Shown: one piece after another, positions 11,856 to 23,576 of the stretch
Numbering within the stretch: position 1 is the stretch's first letter
Layout of the letters: every line of letters begins with the position of its first letter
The notes under the pieces: generated by a model
Databases searched by the model: none
What the model was told of the DNA's origin: nothing
The model's input: only the letters and a program-made list of their open reading frames with translations
Program-made: the position numbers and the translations under genes
DNA from: Siphonodentalium dalli
Taxonomy: Eukaryota; Mollusca; Scaphopoda; Gadilida; Siphonodentaliidae
Reading direction: 5' to 3'
Assembly: GCA_032622095.1 (NCBI GenBank)
Contig: CP136062.1
Coordinates: 134,950,960 to 135,014,959 of the forward strand
Length of the DNA stretch: 64,000 bases

Positions 11856-12749
11856 TTAATCCCCTCATCTCACATGGGTGCGACATTGGCTGGAAAACAT
11901 TAATTGTAACTTGGATCTCTTCTATGATGTATGGACTTGTATTCGCTTGATGATGAACACAGCTGAAGAACCAGCGCTGGCAACATATACTTGACTCAGT
12001 TCTGGAGAACTGGCCAGACTTGGTCACTTAAGTAAAATGTACTAGTAACATATTAGATATCACTGTCTGACCAGCATGAAGGCCATCACCATTCTGGGAA
12101 TAGCTGAATGATAGCGATCTTAATTGATCACTTATTAAGAAAAAATATGAAAAAGCTTAACAGATACATTATTTTCAAACAATAGTCTGCATAATTATGA
12201 TGACTTTGTAACAGAATATATTGCTCTGATGACATGGTTATAGTTATTGATTAATTAATTACATCTCAACAGAAGTGAGATTACATTTATATATTTATTG
12301 TAATCAAGTATTCATCCAATTGAAGTTTGTAAATTTTATATTGTAAAACATGTCATTTTCCCAAATTCAAAAGCCCGAAAGACATTGAAGTTTATAAAAA
12401 GAGAAAAAATTAAATATTCAATGTAATTCCAGAAAATTTAAATAAGACGCCAACTCTGGGAATGTGTCAATGTTGGCTATTTGCTGCTCAACTTCGTGCA
12501 TATGTTTATATATTTGCAGGTGGGAGCCAGCTTAGGACATTTGAAGACAGTAAAAACTCGTCAACCGCATTTAAGTGTTGGGATCAAGAATTCAACTATC
12601 ACAAATATGTTACTATTCATGAGGAATTCCTGGAAGCAGATAGTTTTCGAAGGCTTGGACTTGGCCATAAAGTCTTATGTATTTGATATCAACTACCCAA
12701 ATGAGTCTGTTAACCTCATGGTCATTATTTGTATTACAAGTTATGTCCA

Positions 12750-13251
12750 TTAAAGACACGGTTGGCCTTGGCGGTGGGTATCCTGTGAAAATATATCCAC
12801 CCGTCAAAAACCGCCACAAACAGAACGAACATCAAAATGTAGACAGACTTTGTACGTATACAAATAAGAAATATCGCATAAACAGTATGTTATGGTCTTA
12901 TGTTTGACCATTGTTATGTAAACAAAAGCATAAAAAGTTACTTTTCTGGTGTTTGTTTATATTATGATGGTAAACATAAAGAGCGTTCTTTGTTAGTGAA
13001 TACCTGATATGGAACTAATAAAGAGCGTTTATGCCATTTGTGTGTGATTAGCCAGTAGCATTGTGCTGTCTTCTGTAACACAATCAGGCTCTTGCTTAGG
13101 TAAAATATAGTAGGTCTTTATGATAACATGCTGTTTATGCGATGGTCATGGCATATATGAACGGAACTGTGTGCGTTTTAATGTTTTTCTGTTTACGGTG
13201 GTTGGAACAAATATGAATATTTTCGACAATTAAGGCCGCACGTGCCTTTAA
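12750..13251. mobile_element. TTAA-flanked MITE, copy 2
   Basis: A 494-bp element (12754-13247) between TTAA duplications at 12750-12753 and 13248-13251. It is very similar to copy 1 along its whole length, with the same imperfect inverted ends and the 55-bp core at 12978-13032. The paralogous unit downstream has an unoccupied TTAA at 15233-15236, which shows directly that the element inserted after the segmental duplication. Confidence 0.88.
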
Positions 13252-13878
13252 GGGACATAACCTGTAATATAAGACCATTTAAGGCGATGATAGATGTCCA
13301 GAGTAGGCTTACACCAAGCATCTTTGAAATGCTGACGAAAATCCTATGAGATCTACGTTTCTATATATGTCGCTTAATTCTCATTTCTACGACTACGAGG
13401 CATTCTCAACATAACATAACAGTTTCCAGATAGGGAGTGCATTCATAACGCCGAAAATGAATGCGATAATGTAGTATTCAGTAGTAGGGATTAATCACAT
13501 GACTGGCGTGGCACAATATTTCCCATGAATCTAATCACCTGACCTCACATGGGTGGGACGTTGGCTGGAAAACATTAGTTGTCACTTGGATCTTTTCTAT
13601 GATGTATGAATCTGTGTTCTCTTGATGATGAACACAGCTGAAGAACCAGCGCAGGCAACATATATTTGACTCAGTTCTGGAGAACTGACCAGACTTGGTC
13701 ACTCAAGTAAAAGGTATGTGTTCCTATTAGAGATCACTGCAATGGGATTTTGGGAGATATTGTAAAATAGGTTGTGGGAAAAATACCACAACGTCCAATG
13801 TACATTAAGTATGACACATCAGACGGCTATATTTGATCGGATTTGATTGCGCATACGAATGATCGTGCTCTGTGAAAA

Positions 13879-13958
13879 AATTTGAAGCATTTTCTGTTTA
13901 AAACAAACATGAAATATAAATTTGAAGCATTTTCTGTTTAAAACAAACATGAAATATT
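13879..13958. repeat. 40-bp exact-type tandem duplication
   Basis: The block TTTGAAGCATTTTCTGTTTA and what follows is repeated with a 40-bp period at 13881 and 13921. It is present in unit 2 only. Confidence 0.75.
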
Positions 13959-15654
13959 TTTTGATGGAAAGACAACGGAAAAGGGAATATTTTGTCATCG
14001 GAAAGATACCTTCAATCACAGAAATATTAAACAGGATGTGTCTGACTCTTTCAACAGTGTCAAGGACTTCTTATTTTTCGTGGTTACATCTTATATATTA
14101 ATGTCAACAATGCACCTATTGAAGGTCGATAACATAGGAAGACACACATTATCCCAAAATCAGAGTTATAGCCAAAAGACAATTATTTGAGAAAGGTTCC
14201 CTCTGGTGTTTACGAGATGGTGTGGTCACATAGTAATCCAGACCCAATAGCAATGACCTATTCATACCCAAGAACGTTCGAGTATTTCAATAACCCATTT
14301 CCCCTGTCATTTTATCCCTCCCTCGGATGGCGGGTTGGTTACTTGACCAGCATGAAGGCCATCACAATTCTGGGAATAGCTGAATGAAAGCAATCGTAAT
14401 TGATCATTTATTAAGAAAAAATATGCAAAAGCTAAACAGATACATTATTTTTAAACAAACGTCTGCATAACTACGATGACTTTGTAACAACAGAATCTAT
14501 TGTTCCGATGACCTGGTTATAGCTATTGTTAAATTACATCTCAACAGAAGTGACATTACGTTTATATATTTATTGTAATCAAGTATTCATCCAATTGAAG
14601 TTTGTAAATGTTATATTGTACATGTTATTTTCCAACTTGTGAATCTTTTTGTCCCAGAGATATAAAATAACAAGTGTTTTGGCAGACCTGAAATGATCAC
14701 TGACAAACGATGTCTAATCATAAAGTTTGCGTAGTTCGGATGTTTTTCCCTGTCAAGTTCTTCGTGATATTGATTTAAATCCGTCACGTGACAATAAAAA
14801 TATATATAGAACCTAACTTTTTTTTATATCAATTGAAAATCTAGATAAAGCCAAAACAAATTGTTTGTTTCCGGTAACATATAAGAGAAAATAGGGTCGG
14901 CGGTGCCTATATTAGACCCAAATTCAAAGGCCCGAAAGACATCATTGAAGTTTATCAACAATTAAATATTCAATGTAATTCCAGAAAATCTCATAAGACA
15001 AAAATCTGGGAATGTGTCAATGTTGGCTATGTGCTGCTCATCTTCGTGTATGTGTTTATATATTTGCAGGTGGGAACCAGCTTAGAACATTTGAAGATGT
15101 TACTATTCATGAGGAATTCCTGGAAGTAGACATAATTTTCGAAGGCTTGGACTTGGCCTTCAAATCTTATTATGTATTTGATATCAAATACCCAAAATGA
15201 GTCTGTTAACTTCTGGGAATGTAGGCATTCCATTAAGGGACGTAACTGGTAATATTAGACCATTTGAGGCGACGATAGATGATGTCTAGAGTAGCCTTAC
15301 ACCCAGTCTCTTTGAAATGCCGACAAACATCCAATGTTTAATTCTCATTTCTACGACGACGCGGCATTCTCAACATAACATATTAAGCGTGTCCAGATGT
15401 GGAGTGCATTCCTAGCGCCAAAAATGAATGTGATTATGTAGTATTTAGTAGTATTTATAACAAGGACAAGACTTTATCAGTATGCCTTAGTCTTTACTTA
15501 GCGCGGAGATATGATATAAATACCATGTTTGGTTCCATTATACGATGGAATAGGGAGGCAACAATGATACTCTTTAGTCGAACTTCAGGTTCGCTCTGGT
15601 TTGTCAGTTTTTCTCATTATAATGGGCTACTTTCACAAGGAAATTTAAGTTAAT

Positions 15655-16500
15655 TTCAGAGGACGAGTGGGGTTTCAGCACACGATGATCAAGAAACTTA
15701 CCATGCCAGAGAATGTGTGAAAGGTTTATGTGGAGCGGTCTTTTCGATCTTGCAAGACAGGATGCTGTAAGAAACAATGATGGGGAAACCATCGTTTCAT
15801 TATGGCGGTACCATATGATACAAACATTTAATACCAAAAAGTATCCGAAATATTTGACAGAGGCTTTATCACCTACTTGCATGTGGGCATACTATTTTAA
15901 TACATTTCTATACAACAGGCAGGAAAATATCTGTTCAAATGTTAATGATAATACTTGAAATTTAAATATGTCAAACAATATTCATGATTAATACACTTAT
16001 TAACAGCGAAGTTTATATTAAAGTGTGAGGTGGAATCTCTTCAATAAGATAAAATGCATGTTAACAATAGAGTGGTCGCAATACCCGGTTAACAAGTTAC
16101 ACGAACCGGCATTTGTTCATTGCGAATAATGCAGACACATAGTAGCGGCTGAAACGAAATAATACATCAACCAATCAGTCAGAAATCCTAGTCCAACAAT
16201 CAAAAAAATAAGATGCAGTGTGTTACCAAACAGCTGACATCTAACTATGACGTGGATATTATACTTATATCTCCTAATGGAATTTAAATTAATTTCAGGA
16301 GACGAGTGGTTTTACAGCCTACGATACTTAACGAGTGAAAAATACAATGCCAAAGAATTATGGCGGTACCATGGGAAAAAGCATCCGAAATATTTTACAC
16401 AGGCTTATCACCTACTTGCATGTGGGACAATATCTCAATACTTTTCTCTACAACAAACAGACAATATTCCTTCTCAACTGTTAATCTGTTCGCTGCTATG
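15655..16500 (+). pseudogene. Two related pseudo-exons, possibly DUF6589-like
   Basis: Two blocks begin after TTAATTTCAG (15659 and 16299) and encode GDEW- or DEW-type starts. The first continues DAVRNNDGETIVSLWRYHMI and KKYPKYLTEA. The second has a shortened version, ELWRYHGKKHPKYF. The pattern of an aspartate/glycine-rich turn, then WRY, then KYxxEA resembles the C-terminal part of DUF6589 proteins, a family seen in many copies in invertebrate genomes and often near transposons. Both copies have stops. The family call comes from memory of its pattern and is tentative. Confidence 0.35.
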
Positions 16501-16501
16501 A

Positions 16502-16980
16502 CGTCCGTAACTATTACGTACGTAAAAGTACTACGGACCTTCTTCAGCACACTAGCAGTAGGCCATTATACATAACTTGATCTCAGAGATTGGTGCATCG
16601 GAAAAGCTGTATCTCGAAGTTTCAAAGTGTATGATGTTCCACGATTGTGAACGATAGTAGCCTTTTAACTGAGTCAGTTCTATGGTTCTTGTGATATTCC
16701 TGTTATATTTTCCCACTGGAAAATGGCAATAACGTCAACAGCCAAGCACACGCCATATACAGTATACGATGTAATTAAGAATGTAGGAAGGCAACAATGG
16801 TATCTTTACCGAACTTAGCATCGCTCTGAGTGCATGGTTTGTCAGTTTTTCGTATAATTGTCCCGAAGGTCATATTCGTAACTCCTACCGTAGAAGTGGA
16901 GATCAAGCATCTCCTTGAAAAGCAAGATTGGTGATTCTACTTCATTTGGTAGGAATTCCAATCGGCATACTTAAATTGGC
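16502..16980. other. Noncoding sequence, nothing recognised
   Basis: No ORF or repeat could be supported here. A short TACGTAC-containing block at 16505-16560 is the only local structure. Confidence 0.3.
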
Positions 16981-16989
16981 ATCCGTTGA

Positions 16990-17244
16990 ATTTGGTTTAT
17001 GTGGATCTCCCACGCACGACAATGAGTCGCTGCGTTTACAAGTGCTCTTCTGGAAAAACTTGGCGGCAAACATGTTACATGTCGATTTTTGAATGTCTTA
17101 GTCACATCTGATGGCAACATCCTATATTTGATTGATGTCAAGAGATTACCATTCGAGTTTCATAAGTTTACGTCCGTATACTTTTCACCAGGCGCGTCGC
17201 CATCTGTTGAACGTTTTCAAGTTTATCTGAAAGTGCAATGAAAT
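16990..17244 (-). pseudogene. L2/CR1-type LINE fragment, downstream part (split by Ngaro)
   Basis: On the minus strand the frame just after the 40-bp repeat reads LENVQQMATRLV, the conserved post-catalytic block of L2/CR1 reverse transcriptases. It then decays. It joins in sense to the LINE piece at 21358-21890, the Ngaro element having landed between them. Confidence 0.6.
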
Positions 17245-18022
17245 AACAGAGGATAGACTGATTGAAATACGACAACTGGTTAAATCATGGTTGAACAAGA
17301 AAAGTGCCACCTTGAGAGATGTCCAGTCACTTTTGGGAAAACTACATTTTGTAGCAAGTTGTGTGCGACCTGGTCGCATTTTTGTGTCCCGAATTTTGAC
17401 TTGGTTGAGAACTTTCAACAGTTGTAAAGGTGGCAAACATGGTAGTTTGTGTATTCCAGATTATGTTAAAAAAGATTTGGAATGGTGGGACAGATTTCTG
17501 GTGACATTCAATGGTGTTTCCATGATGCCGTGGGAATATTGGTCACATCCAGATGAATTTGTCGAGTCAGATGCCACATTGGTTGCATGTGGGGGTATCT
17601 GTGGTGATCAATATTTGCATAAAGAATTTCCGACAGACATCATGGAGAAATCATTGCATATCAATGAGTTAGAAATGCTGACAGTTGTGGTATGTTTGAG
17701 AATCTGGGCACATACGTTAACTGGTAAGAGAATTATTTGTAAATGTGATAATGCCACAACCGTGGCAGTTATTAACAAGGGGTCTTCCAAAAATCAATAT
17801 TTGCAGGCCTGCTTGAGGGAAATTTGCTATTTAGCTGCAGTGCATCAATTTGAAATTCGTACAGTTCATGTCATGGGGGTTGATAACAGAGGGGCTGATA
17901 TTCTCTCAAGGTGGGACGAAAGTTCAAAAAATCAGAGGGCCTTTGTGGAGTACACAAAAGGTAAAAGTATGGTTGAGATTCAACCATCTGATGAGTTATT
18001 CAAATTTTTGCATGATTGGTGA
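17245..18022 (+). pseudogene. Ngaro RT C-terminus and RNase H
   Basis: The frame opens immediately after the 40-bp repeat with EITEDRLIEIRQL, the RT thumb of Ngaro elements, and continues through SLLGKLHFVASCVRPGR. RNase H follows, with acidic positions visible in VESDATLVACGG, HINELEML, CKCDNATTVAV and DNRGADILSRW. It ends at 18022 with LHDW. The palm and fingers of RT are absent because of the 5' truncation. It overlaps the start of the recombinase frame. Confidence 0.8.
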
Positions 18023-18959
18023 TTTTCTTTTTAGGGCTAGAGATTAAACAGTTGAGGAGGGATGCACAGCGATCAGTGAGACATGCCTTTGCCGAAGCCA
18101 CAAATAAAAATCATTACATTCAATGGAAGGCGTTTGTGTCATTCTGTGAATATTTTTCAATTTCTGCGTATTTACCCGCTACAAAGGAAATACTGCAGTG
18201 CTATACGCAATTTCTTAGTAGATCATTTGACTCAACAGATTCTATCCGTAATTATTTGAGTGGCCAGAAATTAAACTTACGCTAAAAGGAATTGCCAGAT
18301 TAAAACCACATTGTATAAAGCAATCTGAGCCAATTACACCTGAGATATTAGTAGATATTTCTCAATATCTGGACTATGGAAATCCAATTGAAGCTACTTT
18401 CTGGGCAATGTTTCTCCTGGCATTTGTTCTAATGCTTCGCAAATCTAATTTAGCGCCGGAATCAGCTAAGAAATTCAATTCAACGCATCAGCTGACACGA
18501 GGAGACATATTGCAATCAGATAGCGTTCTTCTGGTTATTATAAAGTGGACGAAAACAATTCAATTTGGTCAAAGAATTTTAAGAATGCCAGTGCTATCTA
18601 TCCCAGAGTCTAGAATTTGTCCAGTATCTGCATATAAGAACATGTTAAAACTAGTTCCAGGGAAACTCACCAATCCGGCATTTATGCATCCCTCTGGTCA
18701 ACCAATCACCTATCAACAGTTTCAATCATTCCTTAGGAAAATGATTTCAAGGACTGGTATGGAACCTTCCCTTTATTCAACACACGCGTTCAGAAGGGGT
18801 GGGGCCACTTGGGCATTTCAATCACAAGTTCCAGGAGAGTTGATTCAGTTGATGGGTGATTGGAAGAGCGATGCATATAAGCGGTATTTACATTACACAA
18901 TAGAGGATAAAATTTTAATAGCCAAACAGATGCGTAACCACATGTGTGCAGTTATTTGA
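18016..18959 (+). pseudogene. Ngaro tyrosine recombinase with internal deletion
   Basis: The enzyme would integrate the circular DNA intermediate. The N-terminal SAM-like core is at 18016-18285 (RDAQRSVRHAFAEATN, QWKAFVSFCEYF). The catalytic part is at 18408-18959, with the first Arg in LMLRKSN, the H-x-x-R motif in HAFRRGG and the Tyr in KRYLHY. Between them about 52 bp are missing near 18264 compared with copy 2 (24869-24920), which shifts the frame and adds a stop at 18283. All four catalytic-type residues are visible, but not in one frame. Confidence 0.82.
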
Positions 18960-18985
18960 TTATAATACAGTATATTTATAATTTC

Positions 18986-19508
18986 AGCTGACAGATTCAA
19001 TGATATTAGAGCTCTTTTGGTAACAGACTCAATAGGCAAGTATGTATCTGACGTGAAATCACTAGACGTCCTAGCATTTAGAGGAATCAATATCTCAAAG
19101 ATGGCATTCCTGGTGAAGTCAGGGAAGTTGTATGGTAACAAATTATCATCCTACTCTCACATAATATATCACGTTGGAACCAATAACATAGTAGAATCAT
19201 CAGAAGAAGATATTAGAAAAGCCTTTGAATCTCTAATAAAATGTTCAAAGAAGGTTTCTAGGGCAAAAATCATCATGTCATCAATAATACCTAGGCCTAC
19301 AGACATATTAGAGCTGGGTACAAAAGTAATATCTGTGAAATGACTTGTGCCAAGAATATCGTATAGAATTTTTGAAAACATATAGAGTATTTATTGCCAA
19401 AGGAGCTCCAATTCTAGATTTGTATGCAGGGGATAAGTTGCATTTGAATTATGAAGGGACAAGGAGGATGAGATCTCTTATGATTCAAGTGGTGAATAGA
19501 TTAACTTA
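18986..19508 (+). pseudogene. Ngaro-associated SGNH/GDSL hydrolase-like frame
   Basis: Downstream of the recombinase, the frame reads ALLVTDSIGKY (a GDS-type block with T for G) and YHVGTNN. After a frameshift near 19340 it reads DKLHLNYEG, the D-x-x-H catalytic pair. An SGNH hydrolase ORF is a known accessory of Ngaro elements. It is short (about 170 residues) and broken by the shift, so probably inactive. Confidence 0.7.
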
Positions 19509-19958
19509 ATTTCCTAAAGTTAGCAACATCAATATAATGTAATATACGGAATATAGAAGGCTTGACAGTGACTTGAGCAGTGGCAGCGCGACTGTGGGTC
19601 TGTTTGTGTCATTTCTGTTATAATTCGGATACTATTTTATAATTATAGTTTTCAGTATATGGATGGTGATATAAATCAATTTATATACATAGTACTTTAA
19701 AAGTATCGACTAGGAAAGTGGTGGCATGATAACTTTAATAGTGGCATTGCGACTATTGGTCTGTTTGTGGCATTACTTTTATGGTTCGTTTGTTTAGTTA
19801 TCAGATTGGTAGTTAATTGCTGAGGCATGTGATCATTTGATGGCATTGCGATCATAGGTCATTTGAAGAGAGAGGGGCCCGAATTTGCTCCCAACTTCAT
19901 GTTTAATGTTTCAGTTTTTTCCTCCTGATCTTTCCTTTTTTGGTGGCCTATGGCTTGG

Positions 19959-20425
19959 CGGTTCAAAAAAGGTATAAATCTAAACTAAAACTTGACTGCT
20001 TTTAAATATTTAAGCTATGTTCTGACAACATGTAGTAAATGGTTTTCAAGAAGTAATCTCAATTGTTTAACACAAAATGAGAACAGTTAAATTAAATCCC
20101 ATGAAGTAGTTTTATTGAACGCTCTATATTTAGGGCAAGTAGGAAACAAACACTTGACTTGAATCTGTTTCCTTATTTGATTTGATCTCAGTGCATGTGC
20201 ATTCATATGCTTGTTTGATGTGATAAATTAGTTGCATGTGTGTCAGTGGTATTGCATGTGTTCCGTATGTATATGTATATGTCTTGCATGTTTGTCATGC
20301 ATGTATTGTATGTTTGTTGATGTATGATTGTTTGTCACTTCGTATATGATCAAGTCATCCGCAATAAACCGTTAAAGGTAATATATGGTCTTCAAGATGT
20401 TTTTCTAAACCCATCTCATGGAATT
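19959..20425 (+). repeat. Ngaro split direct repeat B1
   Basis: A 467-bp block beginning GCGGTTCAAAAAAGG and ending CATCTCATGGAATT. It recurs as B2 at 20881-21357 with a small (9-10 bp) insertion and few substitutions. Confidence 0.88.
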
Positions 20426-20880
20426 GATTCTATTTGTCTACAAATCGAGTAATTCCGTGACTAGGGTTCATATTAATCTAAGCGAGATAACTCTATAAAA
20501 AAGACTATTACATTGGTGGCGCCTTCTCATGAATATGCATGTTGGCGTGACGTCATTGTGATCTATAAATAAGTCTATTACATCGGTTATGCTTTCTAAT
20601 AATAGGCATGGTTGCATGACGTCATTATATGTGTTATCTATTTTCATTGGCTAACAATGTGAGTTACAATTTTGGCGCGCTCGCTAAATTGCTATAATAA
20701 AATTACTTTGTCTTGATCTGCCTTACGAAGTGGCAGCAATAAATGTTATAAAATTTACCCACCCACCCTCTTAAGAATTAGAATAGTAGGAAATAACAGT
20801 TATTTCAGTAGCATGTTTATTGCTGTAGAATATATGTCTCCATCGTTTGAGAATTTTACAGTGATTCAAGAAAATTTACA
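20426..20880 (+). repeat. Ngaro internal A2 repeat
   Basis: These 455 bp lie between B1 and B2. By Ngaro architecture it should be the copy of the left terminal repeat A1, which is missing here. I found no second copy in the window. It contains a local duplication around TCTATTACATYGG (about 20508 and 20573). Confidence 0.65.
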
Positions 20881-21357
20881 GCGGTTCAAAAAAGGTATAA
20901 ATCTAAACTAAAACTTGACTGCTTTTAAATATTTAAGCTATGTTCTGACAACATGTAGTAAATTGTTTTCAAGAAGTAATCTTAATTGTTTAACACAAAA
21001 TGAGAACAGTTAAATTAAATCCTATGAAGTAGTTTTATTGAACGCTCTATATTTAGGGCAAGTAGGAAACAAACACTTGACTTGAATCTGTTTCCTTATT
21101 TGATTTGATCTCAGTGCATGTGCATTCATATGCTTGTTTGATGTGATAAATTAGTTGCATGTGTGTCAGTGGTATTGCATGTGTTCCGTATGTATATGTA
21201 TATGTCTAGCATGTTTGTCATCTTTGTCTTGCATGTATTGTATGTTTGTTGATGTATGATTGTTTGTCACTTCGTATATGATCAAGTCATCCGCAATAAA
21301 CCATTAAAGGTAATATATGGTCTTCAAGATGTTTTTCTAAACCCATCTCATGGAATT
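20881..21357 (+). repeat. Ngaro split direct repeat B2 (right terminus)
   Basis: A 477-bp near-copy of B1. It ends exactly at CATGGAATT, after which the 40-bp LINE repeat begins. Confidence 0.88.
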
Positions 21358-21890
21358 TGTTGAACGTTTTCAAGTTTATCTGAAAGTGCAATGAAATGTG
21401 ACGCTTCCAAGCAGAAATACAGTAATAATTTACAGGAACATTGCACATTAAACATTTCTGAATATGTTGCAGTAAATTTGAGTGAACTCCAATAATTTTG
21501 TTCGCTTTTGCGACTACGTTATTAACTTGACTGTCAAATTTCAATTTGTCGTTAATGGTGACGCCCAACTCGCGCTCAGAACTGGATGATATAATTTGGC
21601 ATTGCACGAACATCTGGAAAAGATGTTTAGGGTCGTTGAATTGTAAGTGTATGGTATGTATTTTTGACGAATGGAAGCTGAGTTGCACGTTAAAGACCAA
21701 TCACAAACGGAATTGATGTATTGTTGCTTGTCCTCTATTAGTAGGTTGGCTGTGAGTTTGGTGTCGTCGGCGAAGATTTCACATAAACAAGTTGCTTCGC
21801 AAGTATATCATAAATATTGATTGATATCTGGTCAGACCCGAGGACAGAATCCTATTTTTCCAGTCTGAAGTTGCGGAATTAACTCGAACG
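21358..21890 (-). pseudogene. L2/CR1-type LINE reverse transcriptase fragment, upstream part
   Basis: On the minus strand the catalytic block reads FADDTKLTANLL near 21780, followed by a shifted frame with ELGVTINDKLKFD and KANKIIGVHSNL, the usual L2/CR1 C-terminal palm and thumb. Several stops are present. The piece continues across the Ngaro insertion into 17244-16990. Confidence 0.75.
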
Positions 21891-21955
21891 TGTTACCTCT
21901 TGTCACTGAGAAAACTTCCTATCCATTTCAACAGTGTGTCGTGTATTTCGGAACA

Positions 21956-22338
21956 GGTAGAGGGGTAATGTCACAAGAGCTATACTCGTCCTTGACCTCG
22001 ATCAATGGTATACTCGTAGGGCGCTTATCTATAATCTCAAATCGACTCCACCCACCCCGTATGTGCAATTTGACTTATATAATATGAAGACTAGCAGATG
22101 TGCCCGACTTCCCAGGATCAATGTAGGCCTACATACCAAATTTGAGTCGGATCGGTCCAACAGTTTTCGAGTCTATAAGACGCAGACAGAAGTTCCAAAA
22201 TATATATTAGATGTTCCACCCACTTTGGTGTTATAGAAACCACCCGAAAGAGACCCGGTAATTAATTGAATATAACGTGACTGCAAATTCTGAGGTGAAG
22301 TAGAGTATGCACAGCTCTTGCCACATTACCCCTCTACC
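21956..22338. mobile_element. 383-bp MITE with GGTAGAGGGGTAATGT ends
   Basis: The left end GGTAGAGGGGTAATGT is matched by its reverse complement at the right end (ACATTACCCCTCTACC), with similarity continuing about 33 bp inwards (CAAGAGCT). No coding sequence is present and I could not define a target duplication. An internal block with AAATTTGAGTCGGATCGGTCC is shared with 46260-46450. Confidence 0.7.
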
Positions 22339-22525
22339 ACCGTAACATCTAAAAGCCACTTGGGTGGTTTGCGCTCCAAAATACACCTAATAATATTCGC
22401 TTTTGAATTGTTCCCGGTATCGGAATAGGTCGACCTTTCTGCGAGCATAATGTCACAGAAAGACGCATTGAAGTCACAACAATTCAACTTAGAGACCTGT
22501 GCTCAGAACACGAGGTTTTGGGTGC

Positions 22526-22640
22526 CAAACAAAAACAGCTATTTGCACGACATGGAATAGAAAAGAGCGTTCTGTGTTACGTTATTCCTGATATGGTAGA
22601 CATAAAGAGCGTTTATTTCACTTGTGTGCGAACAATTTTA
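22526..22640 (+). mobile_element. Diverged MITE relic carrying the 55-bp AAAGAGCG core
   Basis: The block 22562-22616 has two AAAGAGCG boxes and CCTGATATGG at the same spacing as in the TTAA MITEs, although the flanks differ. It matches an inverted copy at about 45640-45545, which shares the preceding CCAAACA and CATGGAA sequences. Confidence 0.55.
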
Positions 22641-23032
22641 AACAGTTGGAAATTGGCTGCGACCATGGAATGTATTTTCAGACTATATCAGTGAAACCGG
22701 TATACATATCATTATCTCGTGTAGGCCTATGTGTCAACCTATTTTATACCTCCTGTCAAAGTATGTAGAGAATTATGTTGTTGTGTTTTTATGTTAAAAA
22801 TAAACATCTACAGCTGGTTTGTCTTTGACGAAAGACACCAGAATTGTGGAAAGAATACACGTTGAGCGGAGCGAAGACACATTAAAAAGAGCGTGAATCT
22901 GGTGAGTCGTGTCGATGAAAAAAGTAGGTTAAATAGAGCCAATATGGCCCAGATTTCCTTAAATGGACGGGTCTCGTTTTTCAATTCGAATTTTTGAAAC
23001 GGGCTCCATCCGTTCGTCCATCACACTTTTGA

Positions 23033-23400
23033 GTACCTTCATGGTGTAATCATCTCCTACAGATTTCATCCCAGAGATTTGAAACTTCAGAATATTGTTG
23101 CCCATATATTGAAGATGTGCAACATGTATATAGATGACGGAACAATAATTTTTTGACAGAGTTGTTAACCCTCTTCGACTTAGAAAATTTCAACATTTTT
23201 TATAATGTTCTGTATGAGGGTACCTTCATGAACTCCTCATACAGTTTTGATCGTAGATATTTGAAACTTCCGAGTATTGTTACCCACATATTGTAGATGT
23301 GCAACATGTATATAGAAGACGGATTTTTTTTTTTTTACGGAGTTATTAACCGTTTTCGACTAGAAAATTTCAACATTATTTTTAATTTCTTTAACAAAGC
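23033..23400. repeat. 187-bp tandem repeat, two copies
   Basis: GTACCTTCATG starts at 23033 and 23220. Both units contain GATGTGCAACATGTATATAGA and AAAATTTCAACATT. No coding sequence. Confidence 0.75.
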
Positions 23401-23576
23401 GGCATCGACTTGCCACGGTTTCGGGCGACACTGGTCTGCTGACCTTTTTTTTTAGTTTTCATTTATCCATATAACGATCATACAAACTTAATATGCCATA
23501 TGTTGCTACATTACGAGCACCGGAGACTTCAATTTTAACATTTTTGTCATGCTCTGAAAAGTATGATGGTATTTTG

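Larger units (their letters stand above)
11856..15430. repeat. Diverged tandem segmental duplication, two units
   Basis: Several ordered blocks occur twice. Block 11866-12050 matches 13545-13720; 12074-12360 matches 14350-14640; 12440-12725 matches 15000-15210; 13252-13480 matches 15236-15440. The order is conserved, so one unit of roughly 1.7-2 kb was duplicated in tandem and each copy then changed. Unit 1 carries the TTAA MITE at 12754-13247, while unit 2 keeps the empty TTAA at 15233-15236. Exon-like blocks after TTGCAG (12520 and 15070) read GGSQLRTFED and GGNQLRTFED. Confidence 0.75.
17205..21397 (+). mobile_element. Ngaro-like YR retrotransposon copy 1, 5'-truncated, with 40-bp flanking repeat
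   Basis: The element proper is 17245-21357. It carries, in order, the RT thumb and RNase H, a tyrosine recombinase, an SGNH hydrolase-like frame, and the B1-A2-B2 split direct repeats typical of Ngaro elements. The left terminal repeat A1 and most of the RT are missing. Exactly the same 40 bp (starting TGTTGAACGTTTTCAAGTTT) lies at 17205-17244 and 21358-21397 and belongs to the interrupted LINE. Ngaro elements are integrated by recombination and usually leave no duplication, so this flank is unusual. Confidence 0.85.
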
